Position numbers and translations under genes: made by a program
Assembly (NCBI GenBank): GCA_033239525.1
Contig: BSYO01000004.1
Coordinates: forward strand, 26,946,037 to 27,010,036
DNA length: 64,000 nucleotides
From: Nepenthes gracilis
Lineage: Eukaryota > Streptophyta > Magnoliopsida > Caryophyllales > Nepenthaceae
Direction: 5' to 3'
Shown here: in pieces, positions 46,320 through 58,790 of the stretch
Numbering within the stretch: position 1 is the stretch's first letter
Layout: every line of letters begins with the position of its first letter
Notes under the pieces: generated by a model
What the model saw: only the letters and a program-made list of their open reading frames with translations
What the model was told of the DNA's origin: nothing
Database searches by the model: none

Positions 46320-49300
46320 TTTTGTGTGCCACAGAGCCCGCGATTGCTTCGGATTAACAGGGAAGGAAGGCGCCCAGATTCCTAAGCATGTGGTGGCGTC
46401 GGAGAATGGTCCTAAATTTAAAGTTATCTCTATGAACTCCGGGACTGCACAACACAAACAACAAACGCAGTCAGTATATTTCATCCAACGCGAGAGGTCG
46501 TGGTTCGGCGATTTTCCCACGTTGAGCCCGTATGACAGGCCACTTCAAGAATTTGTCCCAAGCGACAATATTTCATAAAGCCGTGGTGGTCCTTCTGTTT
46601 GTTAAATCGTGTCGCACGCTAAGGCCAGAATGGAGGTCATGTTTTTAAAAGCGATGTAATTAATATATTTTTAATATAATCTTTAATTTTTTATATACTT
46701 TTTGTAAAAATTATAAGAGATTTATATGAATGATGGTGTGGAGAATACGGTGATAATTTTGCGGTGATGGGAGGCTATAAATATTATTTACCTTTTAATG
46801 ATCACCGAATATGAGTGGCTAACTTTTATTTGAGTTGATCATCTTCTTAGAAGACGTTGGGGAGTAATGCTATATTGCTCGAGCTAGCTTTTGCATCATT
46901 TAACCCTTGAGTGAGTCGCTTTGTCAATTCCAACTTTGCTTCTTTATGAGTTTATTTTCTAAATCTTTTAGTTATGAGATCGGAGTTTGAGCCTCGAAAA
47001 ATGTTAAATGTGGCCTAAGAAGATTGAGATTGGAATCGAATCTCTCTCTCTCTGGGGTGTCTAAGGTTCTCTTATAGGCCCCCTTCTTTTTCTTGGACTT
47101 TTTTTTTTCTAAGATGGCCGGTCAGTAGCGATTGGTGGTTCTTTTGCCAATGTCGCGATTGTGGACTTTTTTGTTTTGTCACAATGTATTATTTTTTGGC
47201 TGGCAATTCTAGGAATATCAAATCTGCTTAATTTTTATTAAAAAATATTATTTTAAAGTTTAATTTTTAGAACAATGGCCAAATTTTTAATAAATATTTT
47301 TAGAATGAGGATTTCATGCTAAATTGACCATATTCTATTGCATATGATAATATGTGATGCTAAAAATTGGCGAGATGTTAAAAATCTAACATTGATCAAA
47401 CCTGACATAGTATGGCCTTTTGGTAAACAAATGTAAAGCATAGAAATTAGAAAGAAATATTAGCCTTCTATAATATTAAACTCACAAATATCGATATATT
47501 ACTAATTATGCGTTTTTGCGAGTTTAATCGTAGCTTGATGCCTCTAAGGCTATGTCTTAGGTATTTCTCTTTTAAATGAATATTTTAGCATCCATTACAA
47601 GTGCATGGGCTTCTAAACATGACTTTCATTAAAGTCTCAAAAATGCCAAAGCATGATTATAGGCCTAATAAAAAATTTTCAAAATTTTTCATTTGGGGCT
47701 CGTTTTAACAATCTACAACCAGCCTATGGAGAAAGGTCTAATGATAGAAATTAAAATTAACTTAAAATAAAATAAATTTATGTCTAAACCTTACTTTAAA
47801 ATTGAAAATTTGTGTGCCAGAGAGAGAGAGAGAGAGAGAGATCTCGCACGTGTGTGACAGGCCACTGGTGTCACAGTTTGTCCCAAGCGGAAGAAAATAT
47901 GTTCATACAAGCTGCGGTGGTCCTTCTGTTTGTTATTTTCCATTTATCGTGTTCCAGTTTGCCCTAATGGGAAGCAAAGCCAGAATTGGAGGTACATATA
48001 TTTTTTAAAAGTGCTGTAATTAATATATTTTTAATATAAAAAATATATATAATTTTTTTATATACTTATTTGTATTAAAATTATTAAAATAATTTTAAAT
48101 TTTATATTATTTTTATTTTTTTCTTCTTTATTTCTCTCTATACTAATTTTGATAATTTTGGTACCAGTGGATATATAAATAAGTATATAAATATTATTTA
48201 TCTTTTAATCTCTATCAATAAATAAAAATTTAATAGAAGATATTAGAAAATTATTATTACTATTATTATTTGAGTTAGATGCATCTTCTTAGAGAGATTT
48301 GCTCGATATATATATATTGCTCGAGCATATGAAATTTCTCATATAAATGTTCTATGTATACATCATCTAACCCTAGTGTGGTGGTCAGATGAGAACAATT
48401 AGTAAACCTGTCATTAGGACTTTGTCACACATTTATCAAAGGATATATTTTCTAAATCTTTTATTTGAATGTTAGTCGTATCAATCTTAAAAATATCAAA
48501 AAATGTATAATAAGCTATAGAAAAATTTTAAAATCGATCTACAACTAATGTAGAAGATAGATAAATTTAAATGAAAATGACCCACCTCAACACCATCTGA
48601 GCCACACATCTAAGCGATTCACACTCTATCTTCTCTCTCCTTCTTTTTTCTTATTATTTTTTTTTTTTTTTCCCCCCTATTTTTCTCTTTTTTATTTATT
48701 TTTGTGGTCGGTAGACTTTTCCCTTGTATTGGTGGACACATTATGTATTCACACTCTGTTCCAATGTATCACATTATGTGATCCTCTTTTTTGTTTTCAA
48801 TCACAATGTATTATTACATATCCCCAATCTCATTAATTCTAGGAATATCAAATCTATTTTAATTTTTTATTAAAAAAATATTATTTTAAAGTTTAATTTT
48901 TAGAACAATGTGTCACATATGTTCCAAATTTTTAATAAAGATTTTTATATCATGTAAAATTTCATACTGAATTGACCATATTCTATTGCATATGATAATA
49001 TGTTATGCTAAAAATTTAAAAATATAGGATGTTAAAAATCTAACAGCAATACCAAACTTGACCTTAGTATGGCCAAGGCCGATATTTTGATAAACAAATG
49101 TAAATAAGCATAAGTAATTAGAAAAAATATTAGTCTATAATATTAAACTCACAAGTATCCCTACATATTACTAATTATGCCATCTTTTATACCATCTCTT
49201 TAATCCTTCAACACAAGTACAAACAAAAGTTGATGCCTCTAAGGCTATGTCTTAGCAGTATTTCTCTTTTAAATGAATATTTTCACATCCTTACAAGTGC

Positions 49301-49475
49301 ATGGGCCTAACTTGAATGCATGACATTTTCATTAAAGATTCTGTCAGGTAAGCCCAAGCATGATTATAGGCCTAATAAAAAATTTTCAAATCACAATTGA
49401 CAACCATGATGATACGTTTGAGTTTGGTTTTAACAATCTACAACCAGCCTAGGGCATGGAGAAAGGTCTAGACCT
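46320..49475. repeat. Imperfect tandem segmental duplication, about 1.4-1.7 kb per copy
   Basis: Copy A (about 46320-47745) and copy B (about 47811-49475) align in order: 'TTTGTGTGCCA(C/G)AGAG', 'GTGGTCCTTCTGTTTGTTA', 'GTAATTAATATATTTTTAAT', 'CTAGGAATATCAAATCT', 'CATATTCTATTGCATATGA', 'GGCCTAATAAAAAATTTTCA' and 'CAATCTACAACCAGCCTA'. Copy A is shorter, with scattered small deletions. Neither holds a recognised gene; short frames at 46324-46578 and 47802-48008 have no family match known to me. A GA microsatellite (47820-47841) sits at the start of copy B. Confidence 0.8.
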
Positions 49476-51764
49476 CGGTGTGGTGGGCAAAGAACCAATG
49501 TAATGGCATTGTGTCATGGGGTGGTTGCTGGTGGATGCCTCACTTAAGCTAGATTGGGCCTTAGACATACTCAAAAACATTTTAACTGCGTCGTTTAGGC
49601 AATGTAATTGGCCAGACAGAATCATCTCAGACTTCAAAGTTTGAGGCATAGGATTTGCTTGCAATGCCAATCTTTAGAGGGTTGATGCCTGAGTTAAAGC
49701 CTCTAAGCAAGAGTAATCAGCTACAATCTATGCTGAAATACATGATTTCTTAGTTGAGCCAATAATAATCTAACTTTACCGGTTGATGCTCCAACAAATT
49801 ATAAAGTATCTTGATCATGGTTTTTTTTTTTTTTTTCAATTTAGGTGGCCATGTCACTCAGAATCGCAACAATGTTAGGGGTTGCCTGGGTCCCATTAGC
49901 TTGAGGGAACATAGGCTTCAGTCCCTAGCGTGGAATAGTGATGGAATGACCTTATGGTCACTTGCTCACCGTGTTTTTATTTTCATGGTTGGAAAGAGAA
50001 AGGAGAGAGAGAGAAAAAGAGAGAGAGAGAGAAGAAAACCCTTAAAAGTGATAGTTTACTATGGGGTAGGACTTAGCTCACAATTTCTAATGATAGCACT
50101 AATAATGCATACTTAAACTAAGATTTAAGTTTTAAGGAAAAATGCTCAATGTGAGACTTAATTAGAGTAATTTTTTACTTAGGTTATATATATCACAAAC
50201 AAAAAGTCAAAGCGATAGGGTAATTTTTTCAAATAAATTCCTTCAATCCATAAGTTGGTGATAGACCAAGATAGGAAAAGACAAAAGGAAGATTTTACTA
50301 ATGCCTTTGGCCATACAATATGACTTCTAATAAATGTAATGGTGACGGGGTTTAGCTATTTGTGAAGCTCAGTTAGGGCATAAGAGTTGTTAGAATATTG
50401 GTTCTTTTGAGCTCTTTACTAAAATAAACTTGGTGCCAAGTGTTAAAGTGGAGTAGGAAGATGTAGAAGAGAGTCAGTGGTTTGGGTTAAGTCTAACGCT
50501 CAAAGAAAATTGTAGTCACAATATGTAGCTTCTCTCGTTAGCTGATGTTGGCATGCTTAGCTTGTTGGTATCCGTGCAGCTAGCTTAGGTAGTCACAATA
50601 TTACTGGATCCATATTTATCCTTCATCATCAATCCATGCCAGCTTGGTTTGTTATTAGAAGGATGATGATATTCAAATCGGTGGAGCCTTGTCAGTCAAA
50701 ATGTTCACGGGTTAGTTATTTTTAAAGTGATACCTCAATCTTTTAATTGTTTAAATTAAAATCGAGTAGTTTATAATTCTAAAAGGTAAATTAATTATTA
50801 AAAAATTAATTCTAGATAAGTCAAATATGCAACTAATAGAAGAGCTAGCCGCCAAATAACCCATTTATCGACAAAAATACAGCTCGATGGTACCCATCAT
50901 TAATTCACCACCTTTATTTGACTACATAAATTTAGATTTTGGATTAAATGAGGTTGGCAATGTAGTTGTTTTTAAATAGTTTAGATACTATATTTAATGA
51001 AAATTTTCATGATAATATAAACATATCATAAAACTATAGTTAGCTAGATAATCATAGATAATATATAACCTTTAAATTGAATGACTTCTTTACATAGTAA
51101 ACTATCAAGTGAAGGTCTAACAAGGCCATGATGATTACACGTTTCACATATTATCTCTTCACATTATTGACTCCGTCACCAAGAGAAAAAATATAAAAAT
51201 ACAAAAAAATTGCCCATTAGTTTATTGTTTTAAAAAGTGTCTTAAATATAGACAAAAATTTTAATATTGGCCATGACTATTTTGATATTATTTTTATCGG
51301 ACAATATATATCGTATCAGATATATTAAATGCAAACTATTTTTTAAAAAAATGGAATAAAATAAATTATGGACAAACATTAATCATATTTAAAATATCAA
51401 TTAGTATTTTAAATATTAACTAATTTATATTATTATCTAAATATAATATTAAAAGAAAAAAACATTAGCCCGACGAATATTTTATCATACAATATCTGAT
51501 TCTGGTAGTATTATTGAGAATATTAAATTTTTGTGATGAAATTAGCATGGCATGCATGACCAAGTCCTGGTCATTGGAGTGTTGTTTTCTTGGTTTCTAG
51601 AAGAGGTGGCATGCATGATCAATGGTTCCAACCACCACCTACTCATCCTATCCATACGCAATGTCAACGCATCTCAATTTCATAAGCTTGGCTGTCATGG
51701 GCATCAATTGATTATTGATAATATATAATTATGTATTAAAGAGATAAAAAGGAGACTATTTTTT

Positions 51765-51890
51765 AGATCTGAATCATTATTGTTAAATAAATAATTATAA
51801 TTTAATAATATTTTTTAATTTTTTTAAAAAATAATTAAGTTATAACTATTTATTTAAAAATAAATGATCCAAATATAAAGAATAACTCTG
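51765..51890. mobile_element. MITE-like hairpin, copy 2
   Basis: AT-rich inverted repeat: left arm 'ATCATTATTGTTAAATAAAT', right arm 'TATTTATTTAAAAATAAATG', resembling the hairpin at 39518-39650. No coding capacity. Confidence 0.5.
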
Positions 51891-52594
51891 TCTAATCCTT
51901 TTATCCATGATTGATATGGGTTTTTCATTGAAAAGCAAAGAAAATCTAAACAATAGCTACGTCTAGAAGCTCAAACTGTTGGAGAATGGAAGTTAAATAA
52001 CTTCACGCAAATTATCACAGAGATTGAGAATGATAATGATTTATGAGATTGGATTCAAAATTTTAAGGGGATTTTTGGGTTTTAGTGATTTAATTTTGCG
52101 ATTTGTAAGTATAAATATTGAGCCTTTTTTAAAATTTATTATTTGAATTGTCTTTCATACATGTTGGTATATTTATTTAATATTTTTTCTTATCATTTCA
52201 TTTCATGTCACAATATTTATAAAAAACAGAAAAAAATAAATATATAGAGTAAATAACAGATATTATTATTGATAATTTAATAATTTAATAATTTTATATC
52301 TAACATCAACAATAACAACAGATTATAAGAATTTAATAATAATAATCAAACAGATATTCTAATTTAGAACTTCTGAATCACTTAAGTACGATGGGCATGT
52401 CAAAACTCCTTACAAATAGCATTCCTCCACGGGAAAAAAATTAACTTTACGTTTCAAAGTTGATCAGGCCAGCTTGCATAATTCTTTTTCTTTCTAAGAA
52501 AAAAACATATATGATTTAATAGGATCATTCATGGATTTGGAATAAATAAATGATGCTTTTATAACATACATTAAAAACTATTATATAAATTCAT

Positions 52595-52620
52595 TATATA
52601 TATATATATATATATATATA
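52595..52620. repeat. (TA)n microsatellite
   Basis: Uninterrupted TA run of about 13 units. Confidence 0.95.
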
Positions 52621-52904
52621 CATAGCAAGCAAATGTCTCATGCAACTCACAGAGGAAAAAGAAATCGAAAAGGGGTAAATTTTATGCATGAAAGTCTCCG
52701 AGGGCTCCACAGAAAGTCATGATATTTTAATTTTTGGGGGTAAAAAAATGTATTTCTAGAAAACCTATGACTTTAACACATGTCTCTATATATAAAAAAA
52801 AATTAATTTTTATTATTGTATGTTTGGTAGGATAGAATAAAAAATTTATTTTTATTTTATTTTTAATAAAATTATTATTTTATTATTTGGTTGTTTTAGT
52901 AGAA

Positions 52905-52936
52905 GGAATAATAATTTTAAAATAAATTATTATTCC
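52905..52936. repeat. 32-bp near-perfect palindrome
   Basis: GGAATAATAATTT, then TAAAAT, then AAATTATTATTCC: 13-bp perfect arms around a 6-bp loop, within an AT-rich stretch that may be a MITE relic. Confidence 0.85.
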
Positions 52937-53823
52937 TTTAAAATAAAAAATAAAAAATAATAATTCTTTCCTAATATTTTTTTGCTCTTGGTTATTAATA
53001 AATAGCTATTTCAATATAGTTTTTTTATTTATCTTTATCTTAAATTTGGCCCGATTAAAATCAAATTCAGGTTAGATATTATCATAAAATATTATCATAA
53101 ATATTAAAAAGATTAAAAAGAAGATAATAGACAATAACAATAATAGTAATAAAAATAAAGAAAAAAGTATGCCCAGTTACCTAGCAAATGTTATTTTCTC
53201 AGTTTGATACGGTCTGCTAGATAGTAGAATAATGAAAATGGAAAAATACTATTAATAATATAATATAATGACTAAATATAATTACACTCCCTATCAAATC
53301 CTAAATAAATTTAGGTCCATAGGCTTTTTTTTAATAATTTTTTTTTCTAGTTTTACAATTTATTTGGTTTAATACTTGTTATTTGATTGCTTAAAGTTGT
53401 CTGTGGATCACAACATATTACTATAAATTTAATCAAAATAATCCAATTGTTTAATCAAAACAAATTGATTACTTTAGAATCTTTACAGTCGAATTAAAAT
53501 TTCAGAAAAATCCTATACATTACTAAATTCTTAAAATTTTTGTACAAAGTTGCCCAATACATTAGATTATAGCTGTCTAAATTGTTATCTATTTTAGATG
53601 CTTTAGAGTCTTTGCGATTTTTTTTTTTCAATGAAATACATATGGGTACTCACTTTACAAAAAAATTATAAATTATAAAAAATTATGCAAAATTGCAAAA
53701 TTTTAATTATATAGGTGACTAAAATTTTTATTACCATTTAACCCACTTGTTCAATTTAAAATTACAAAACAGAGAAGTCTATGAATAATTATAAACCCTC
53801 GTGTCATTAAGGCTAGTATGGTA

Positions 53824-54653
53824 TGTTAGAATTTTTTATCACCCCTTATGGGTAACTCAATAAATAAAAAGTCGTTGAAGGTTCACATGAGGCTCGTGTG
53901 AGGATTAGAGTGTTCACATATGCGGTGAAAAGCCACGAGGTAAGATCAAGTCGAACACTTGCTCGAACGCCAATTTCAAAATGATGAAAAATTGTTGGGG
54001 CTCGTTTAGCACACAGGTGGTGTAGAGGCGCATATTCCAAACTTGGTGTATTCACTTCACGCTCAACAGGCACTCAAGTATGGAATCCATAACCCGATAC
54101 ACTCAACACGCACTCACCCAGGGCTCAAACACCGGTATGCGGTATAAAACGCATGTCATGCATTTTAGGGTTATAATTTTAAAATCTTTTTTCCACAAAG
54201 GAAGCCACACGTAAAGAGAGGGGAGAAGAAGAGAAAATAATTAGATGTTCGACATCCAATCGATATCCAATTTGAATCTTATTCTTCATCAAGGTCGGGT
54301 ACGTTATTTTGAAGGTAATTCTAGAAATGTATTTTTATCTGATTGTTCTTTTTTCCGTTATATTTCTCTTGTGAGTTGTCGAATATGTTGAGATAGGGTT
54401 ATATTCATTATTTCTTTACTCGGGTTTGGAGTGAAGGAATTTCGGATAGAATTCTTGTAATTAATACTATTTATAGTGAATTTATTTAGAATTTATTATG
54501 TAATTTTTTTAATTGAAAATGATTTTTCACGTTAAAATTATTATTACATTGTTTATTTTTTATACTTATAAATTTGGTGGCTAACGGTCACTAAATGTTT
54601 AGGTTTATTTCACTGCATCAGGTTGAGTATATTCAGGTATCAAATTTTTAACA
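53824..54653 (+). mobile_element. Solo copia-type LTR with perfect target duplication
   Basis: An 830-bp block starts TGTTAGAATT and ends TTTTTAACA (5-bp inverted ends TGTTA/TAACA). It is flanked by identical pentamers TGGTA at 53819-53823 and 54654-54658, the 5-bp target duplication expected of copia integration. Its U5 has 'GAAAATGATTTTTCACGTTA'. No internal domain is present, so it is solo. The sequence TGGTATG after it mimics the start of a tRNA-iMet PBS but is explained by the target duplication. Confidence 0.8.
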
Positions 54654-54658
54654 TGGTA

Positions 54659-55123
54659 TGAAAAAAATATAATCCAAATATATTAACAATATAATAGCTT
54701 TTTATAATTATTAAAAGACAAAATCATTATATATTTTAATAACTTATCAAATTCATCCTATATAAAATAATACATTATTTAATAATAATATATAATACAA
54801 TTAATATTTTATACACAACCATCAATATTCTACAATCGAAACTGCAATTGTTAATAATATATAATTAACTCAGAAATTATTTTAAAAAATGAAATAAATG
54901 AATATTCTAATAGGAAGAAATCGCAGATGGGACGTAACAACGGTGGCGTCTAATATTCAATTCAAAAGCCGCCTTCGACGACCTGAGAGCCTGAGCCTGT
55001 CGTCCGAAACGCCGAACTACTCCTTTCTCAGTTCACACCCTTTAATGTACAATAAATCACACCGAACAGCTCTTCTACCTTCACTCTTCCCTTGCCTCCT
55101 CGCCCTCAAAACACAGAAAGGAG
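54659..55123. other. Upstream region of the DUF1645 gene
   Basis: AT-rich until about 54900, then GC-richer from 54930, probably the 5' leader. The plus-strand frame 54898-55278 overlaps the DUF1645 start in another frame and has no family signature. No clear TATA box was identified. Confidence 0.4.
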
Positions 55124-56209
55124 ATGGAGTTGCAAATGGAATTACCTTCTCTGGCCACCGATTTCGACTTCAACAGCGGCCGATCATCACCCCGCCTGAG
55201 CAGTACTCCGTCTACTCCAAGGGGCTTCGAGAATCAATTCTACGTCAGTGCTCCGACCAGTCCAGCGCGAGCAGCTGAGTTTTATGGCGACTTTGAAGAC
55301 TTGCCGACGATCAACACCTACCCAACGGGCGGAGCAGATTGCTCAGCTTCTTCATTTCGTGGGGAAGAAAGCACGAGACCATGTAAATTGCCTGGTGGAG
55401 CTGCAGAAGCTGATGATTTTGAATTCGCTATTGATGGAGAAAAGAGCTCTTCACTTTCTGCCGAAGACCTTTTTGATGGTGGTAGAATTCGATCCCTGAT
55501 GCCTCCATCTTCGTTGCAGGATGGTGAGGCAGCACCGTGTGACAATCCACTTTCACCTCCATTTTCGCCAAGATCATCAAAAAGTCAGGGTAAGAAACGC
55601 TTCTGGAGCTCTTTCTTGCCCAAAAAGAGAAAAGATAAAACTCAGAGGACAGAGCAGATGAGAGGTAGAGAAAGAGTTTCAGGTTTATCTGCCTCAACTT
55701 CAGGGCGCAGAGGAGCAAGATCACTTTCTCCCGTTAGGGTTTCAAAATATCCATGGGAAGAAGAACAGCTGCCGCAGAAAATAAGGCAGTCTGAGTCGAA
55801 TTCAAAGACTTCATCATCATCCTTTACCACAATATCAATGCCGTCTTCTTCGAAAGGCTGTCGAAGATGGAGGTTGAAGGATTTTCTGTTGTTTAGGAGC
55901 GCGTCAGAGGGACGAGCATCAGATAAAGATCCATTCAAGGAATATCCTGCTTTCTACAGGAAACCTGAAGACGCCAAGAACTCAATCAACCGACCAACTG
56001 ACAGCCCCAGCAGTACGGTACCCACTTCAAGGAGGAGGAGATTACCAGTTTCGGCTCACGAGACACATTATACTTTGAACAAAGCAGCTTCAGAAGACCT
56101 GAAGAAGAAGACATTCCTTCCTTACAAGCAAGGGATTTTGGGTCGGCTGGCCATCAATCCCACAGTTCATGCACTTGCAAATGGCTTCGGGTCACTGACA
56201 CATGGATGA
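55124..56209 (+). CDS. DUF1645 family protein
   Basis: A single exon encodes 361 residues. The N-terminus (about 1-60) has repeated Ser-Pro and Thr-Pro motifs ('STPSTPRGFENQFYVSAP', 'TSPARAAEF'). Residues about 97-130 hold the family signature 'DFEFAIDGEKSSSLSAEDLF' and 'DGGRIRSL'. A basic patch follows ('KKRFWSSFLPKKRKDK', about 162-177), then Ser/Arg-rich sequence, a second basic/hydrophobic motif ('CRRWRLKDFLLFRSASEGRA'), and a conserved C-terminus ending in 'NPTVHALANGFGSLTHG'. The family is plant-specific; some members are annotated as calmodulin-binding-like and stress-responsive, which I cannot confirm here. No signal peptide or membrane span. A possible AATAAA lies at 56439, before the copia element at 56496. 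Confidence 0.88.
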   Translation: MELQMELPSLATDFDFNSGRSSPRLSSTPSTPRGFENQFYVSAPTSPARAAEFYGDFEDLPTINTYPTGGADCSASSFRGEESTRPCKLPGGAAEADDFEFAIDGEKSSSLSAEDLFDGGRIRSLMPPSSLQDGEAAPCDNPLSPPFSPRSSKSQGKKRFWSSFLPKKRKDKTQRTEQMRGRERVSGLSASTSGRRGARSLSPVRVSKYPWEEEQLPQKIRQSESNSKTSSSSFTTISMPSSSKGCRRWRLKDFLLFRSASEGRASDKDPFKEYPAFYRKPEDAKNSINRPTDSPSSTVPTSRRRRLPVSAHETHYTLNKAASEDLKKKTFLPYKQGILGRLAINPTVHALANGFGSLTHG

Positions 56210-56495
56210 GTGTTTACATCTACTGGCCTACTGTCCATGGGAGGAGAACAAAACAAAGGAAAATCTTCGATTCTGTGAAATTATTTTCTTTGTTGTCTAA
56301 ATTGCACAGTTCATGCAAGAAACACAGTTGTATAGCATTACTACTACGGAAGCTGTCAGAACCAACAAAGAAGTTGCTCCCTCTGACCTTGCTGTTCACA
56401 TTGAGCAAGGCAAAAGGAATTTTACAAGCTGTTGTTTGAATAAAAACTGCGGAAGGAAAAAGTATAAAGCATGGGACAAGCTTTTGAATATGTTC
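56210..56495 (+). other. 3' flank of the DUF1645 gene up to the copia element
   Basis: Probable 3' UTR. It contains AATAAA at 56439-56444 and ends with TATGTTC (56489-56495), repeated on the far side of the copia element. Another AATAAA lies at 63916-63921, 24 bp beyond the element, which may be the gene's original distal signal. Confidence 0.5.
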
Positions 56496-56946
56496 TGTTA
56501 GCAAATAATGTGGTTTAAATAACTACTAAAACGGAATAATGAATTGAGTTTATACCTTCCGTCATTTGCATGTTCTATTTTCGGGACGTGAGATTTGGAC
56601 CGGCTTTGAGCTTCTAGACACTCTTTCCTCATTTAGATGATGTAATGTTTGAGTTGGGTGCCAGGGACAAAGACAGAACGCTCAATTTATAGACAAAATC
56701 ATCAAATGCCACAAACGCGCGTTACGTACTCAAACCGGCCGAGAATTGATTTGTCAATGAATGGGAGAGTTATCAACACTAAATGCACCACCAATACTTC
56801 AGTAATTAACTGAGTTAAACGACAGAAAGAGATAAATCAATCGAGGAAGACGAAGAGAAAACGAAACTGTTGTCGGCTCCAATCCGGCTCGGATCGGCTT
56901 GATGAAGCCGGCTCATGGTTTGGCGGTTCAAAATTGCTGAAGCCCA
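56496..56946 (-). repeat. 3' LTR of the copia element
   Basis: Plus-strand ends TGTTAGCAAAT and AAGCCCA, 451 bp. Compared with 63434-63885 there are scattered single-base changes, e.g. 'ATAACTACTAAAACGG' versus 'AGAACCACTAAAGCGG'. Confidence 0.95.
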
Positions 56947-56961
56947 TATTCTCCCACTCGG
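56947..56961 (-). other. Polypurine tract of the copia element
   Basis: Minus strand CCGAGTGGGAGAATA immediately precedes the 3' LTR; GTGGGAGA is a typical copia PPT. Confidence 0.75.
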
Positions 56962-57260
56962 TCCATGTTTTACTTGATGTGATAACTAAACTCATCAATT
57001 CTCAAACTTAAGAAATAAATATACGAATTATGGCGATAAGTCCTCCAATAATAAGTAATATCTTCCATGTATTACAATATATTACATTTCTCAAGTCATA
57101 TTTGTATCCGATAACATTACTTTATGAATAAATCCTATGTTTATTCTTTGTCCAACGATTAATGACATTATCAAATCAATCAATGTGTACACAATTTTAA
57201 GAAATATCATAACAAATAAATAAATAGAAATTTTTAATATCATTATCCATACAATGAAAA

Positions 57261-58160
57261 TTATAAAATGAAACTCAATCCCATTTTTGTTACAAGATCC
57301 TTGAACCTCAATAGTGGCATGCCTTTTGTCAAAGGATCAGCGATTATCAATTCAATGCTAATATACTCAATAACAATTTCTCTTCCTTTAATGAGCTCTT
57401 TTATAGCTAAAAACTGAATGTCGATATGTTTACTTCGACTGCTACTTTTATTATTTTTAACCAGAAAAACAGCAGTTGAATTATCGTAAAATATATTTAA
57501 TAGCCTTGAGATGGAATCAACCACTCTAAGCCTAGACATGAAATTTCTTATCCATACACCATACTTTGTAACCACGAAATAAGCAACGAACTCGGCTTCC
57601 ATAGTGAAAGTAGCAATCAAAGTTTACTTTGCACTCCACCAGGATACAACTCCACCGATAAACAAAAATATGTAACCGGATGTTGATTTACATGAATCAA
57701 CACATCCAGCGAATTCTGAATCGGAGTACCCCAATACTTTCAAATTGTCGGTCCGTTTATATGTAAGTATGTAGTCTTTTGTACCTTGAAGATACCTCAT
57801 GACTTTCTTGGCAGCTTTTCAGTGTTCGATACCTGAATTACTCTGAAATCTTTCCAACATTCCAATTGCAAATGCTATGTTAGGTCTTGTACATATTTGA
57901 GCATATATCAAACTTCCAACAATGAAAGCATTCAGAATATTTTTGATCTGTTTCCGTTCCAAATTATTTTTCAGGCATTGGCCCAAATTGAGCCTATCAC
58001 CCTTCACAATGAGTGCTATACTTTGTGAATAATCTTTCATCCAAAATCTATGTAAAACTTTATTGATATAGGTCTCTTGAGACAAACCCAGAATACAACG
58101 CGGTTTATCTCGATTTATCTTGATGCCAATGACATAAGATGCATCACTCATATCTTTCAT
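57261..58160 (-). pseudogene. Copia RT C-terminus and RNase H (decayed)
   Basis: The frame 58160-57819 carries 'YVIGIKINRDKPRCILGLSQ' and 'YAQICTRPNIAFAIGML', the RT-RNase H connection. The frame 57620-57261 carries 'TMEAEFVAY', 'RSKHIDIQFLAIKE' and 'IADPLTKGMP', the copia RNase H end. Between them 'SGYIFLFIGGVVSWWSAK' is followed by a stop where the family has Gln, a simple CAA to TAA change, and the frame shifts near 57820. Both active-site regions are otherwise recognisable. Confidence 0.9.
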
Positions 58161-58790
58161 TTTAAATTTATCAGAGAGAAATTATTTCACCTCATATAAC
58201 AACCCTTTATCATTGGATGCAAGTAAAATATCATCCATATATAAGATAAAAAAAATAAATCTTATTTTCACTGACCTTCTAGTATATACATTGATCTAAA
58301 ATAATCTTTTTAAAATCGAATGAAGAGATAATTTTATCAAATTTCAAATGCCATTGACGAGATGCTTGTTTTAATCTATATATGGACTTCTTTAGTTTGC
58401 ATACCAATTGCTCACCATCACTAGAGGAGAATCCTTCTATTTGTTTCATGTAAACATCTTTCTCTAAATCACAATTTAAAAATACCGTTTTTATATCCAT
58501 TTGTTATAATTTCATATCAAAATGAGCAACCAATGCCAAAATTATTCGAAGAGAGTCCTTTTTAGATACAGGAGAAAAAGTCTCCTTGTAATCAATTTTT
58601 TTCTTTTGAGTATATCCCTTAGCAACGAGTCTTACTTTATATCTTTCGATATTACCCAATGAGTCTTTCTTTATTTTAAAAATCCATTCACATCCGATGG
58701 CTTTCTCCCCTTTAGACAATTCAATAAAATCCCAGACTCCATTACAACTTATGAAATTCATCTCTTTCTTTATGACATTGTATCATAATT
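58161..58790 (-). pseudogene. Copia reverse transcriptase core (decayed)
   Basis: The frame 58761-58504 has '[20 protein letters not shown]' and '[20 protein letters not shown]'. After a stop, 58500-58279 has 'MDIKTVFLNCDLEKDVYMKQ' and 'LKKSIYRLKQASRQWH'. The catalytic YMDD box is intact at 58230-58241 but in a different frame from the preceding segment. At least one stop and one frameshift disrupt the domain. Confidence 0.9.

Larger units (their letters stand above)
49480..53818. other. Gene-free AT-rich intergenic region
   Basis: About 4.3 kb without a supported gene. The frame at 49811-50116 is low-complexity (T-run, GA repeat). Structures seen are the GA repeat near 50001-50035, the MITE-like hairpin at 51765, a TA microsatellite at 52595 and a 32-bp palindrome at 52905. 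Confidence 0.5.

Noticed and set aside
53824..54653. Possible snRNA or ncRNA in GC-richer part
   Set aside because: Explained by the LTR with target duplication; no USE motif.
54654..54660. PBS-like TGGTATG after an LTR
   Set aside because: The same TGGTA is found before the LTR, so it is a target duplication; no internal element follows.
55318..55938. Antisense frames over the DUF1645 coding region
   Set aside because: Shadows of the conserved plus-strand frame.
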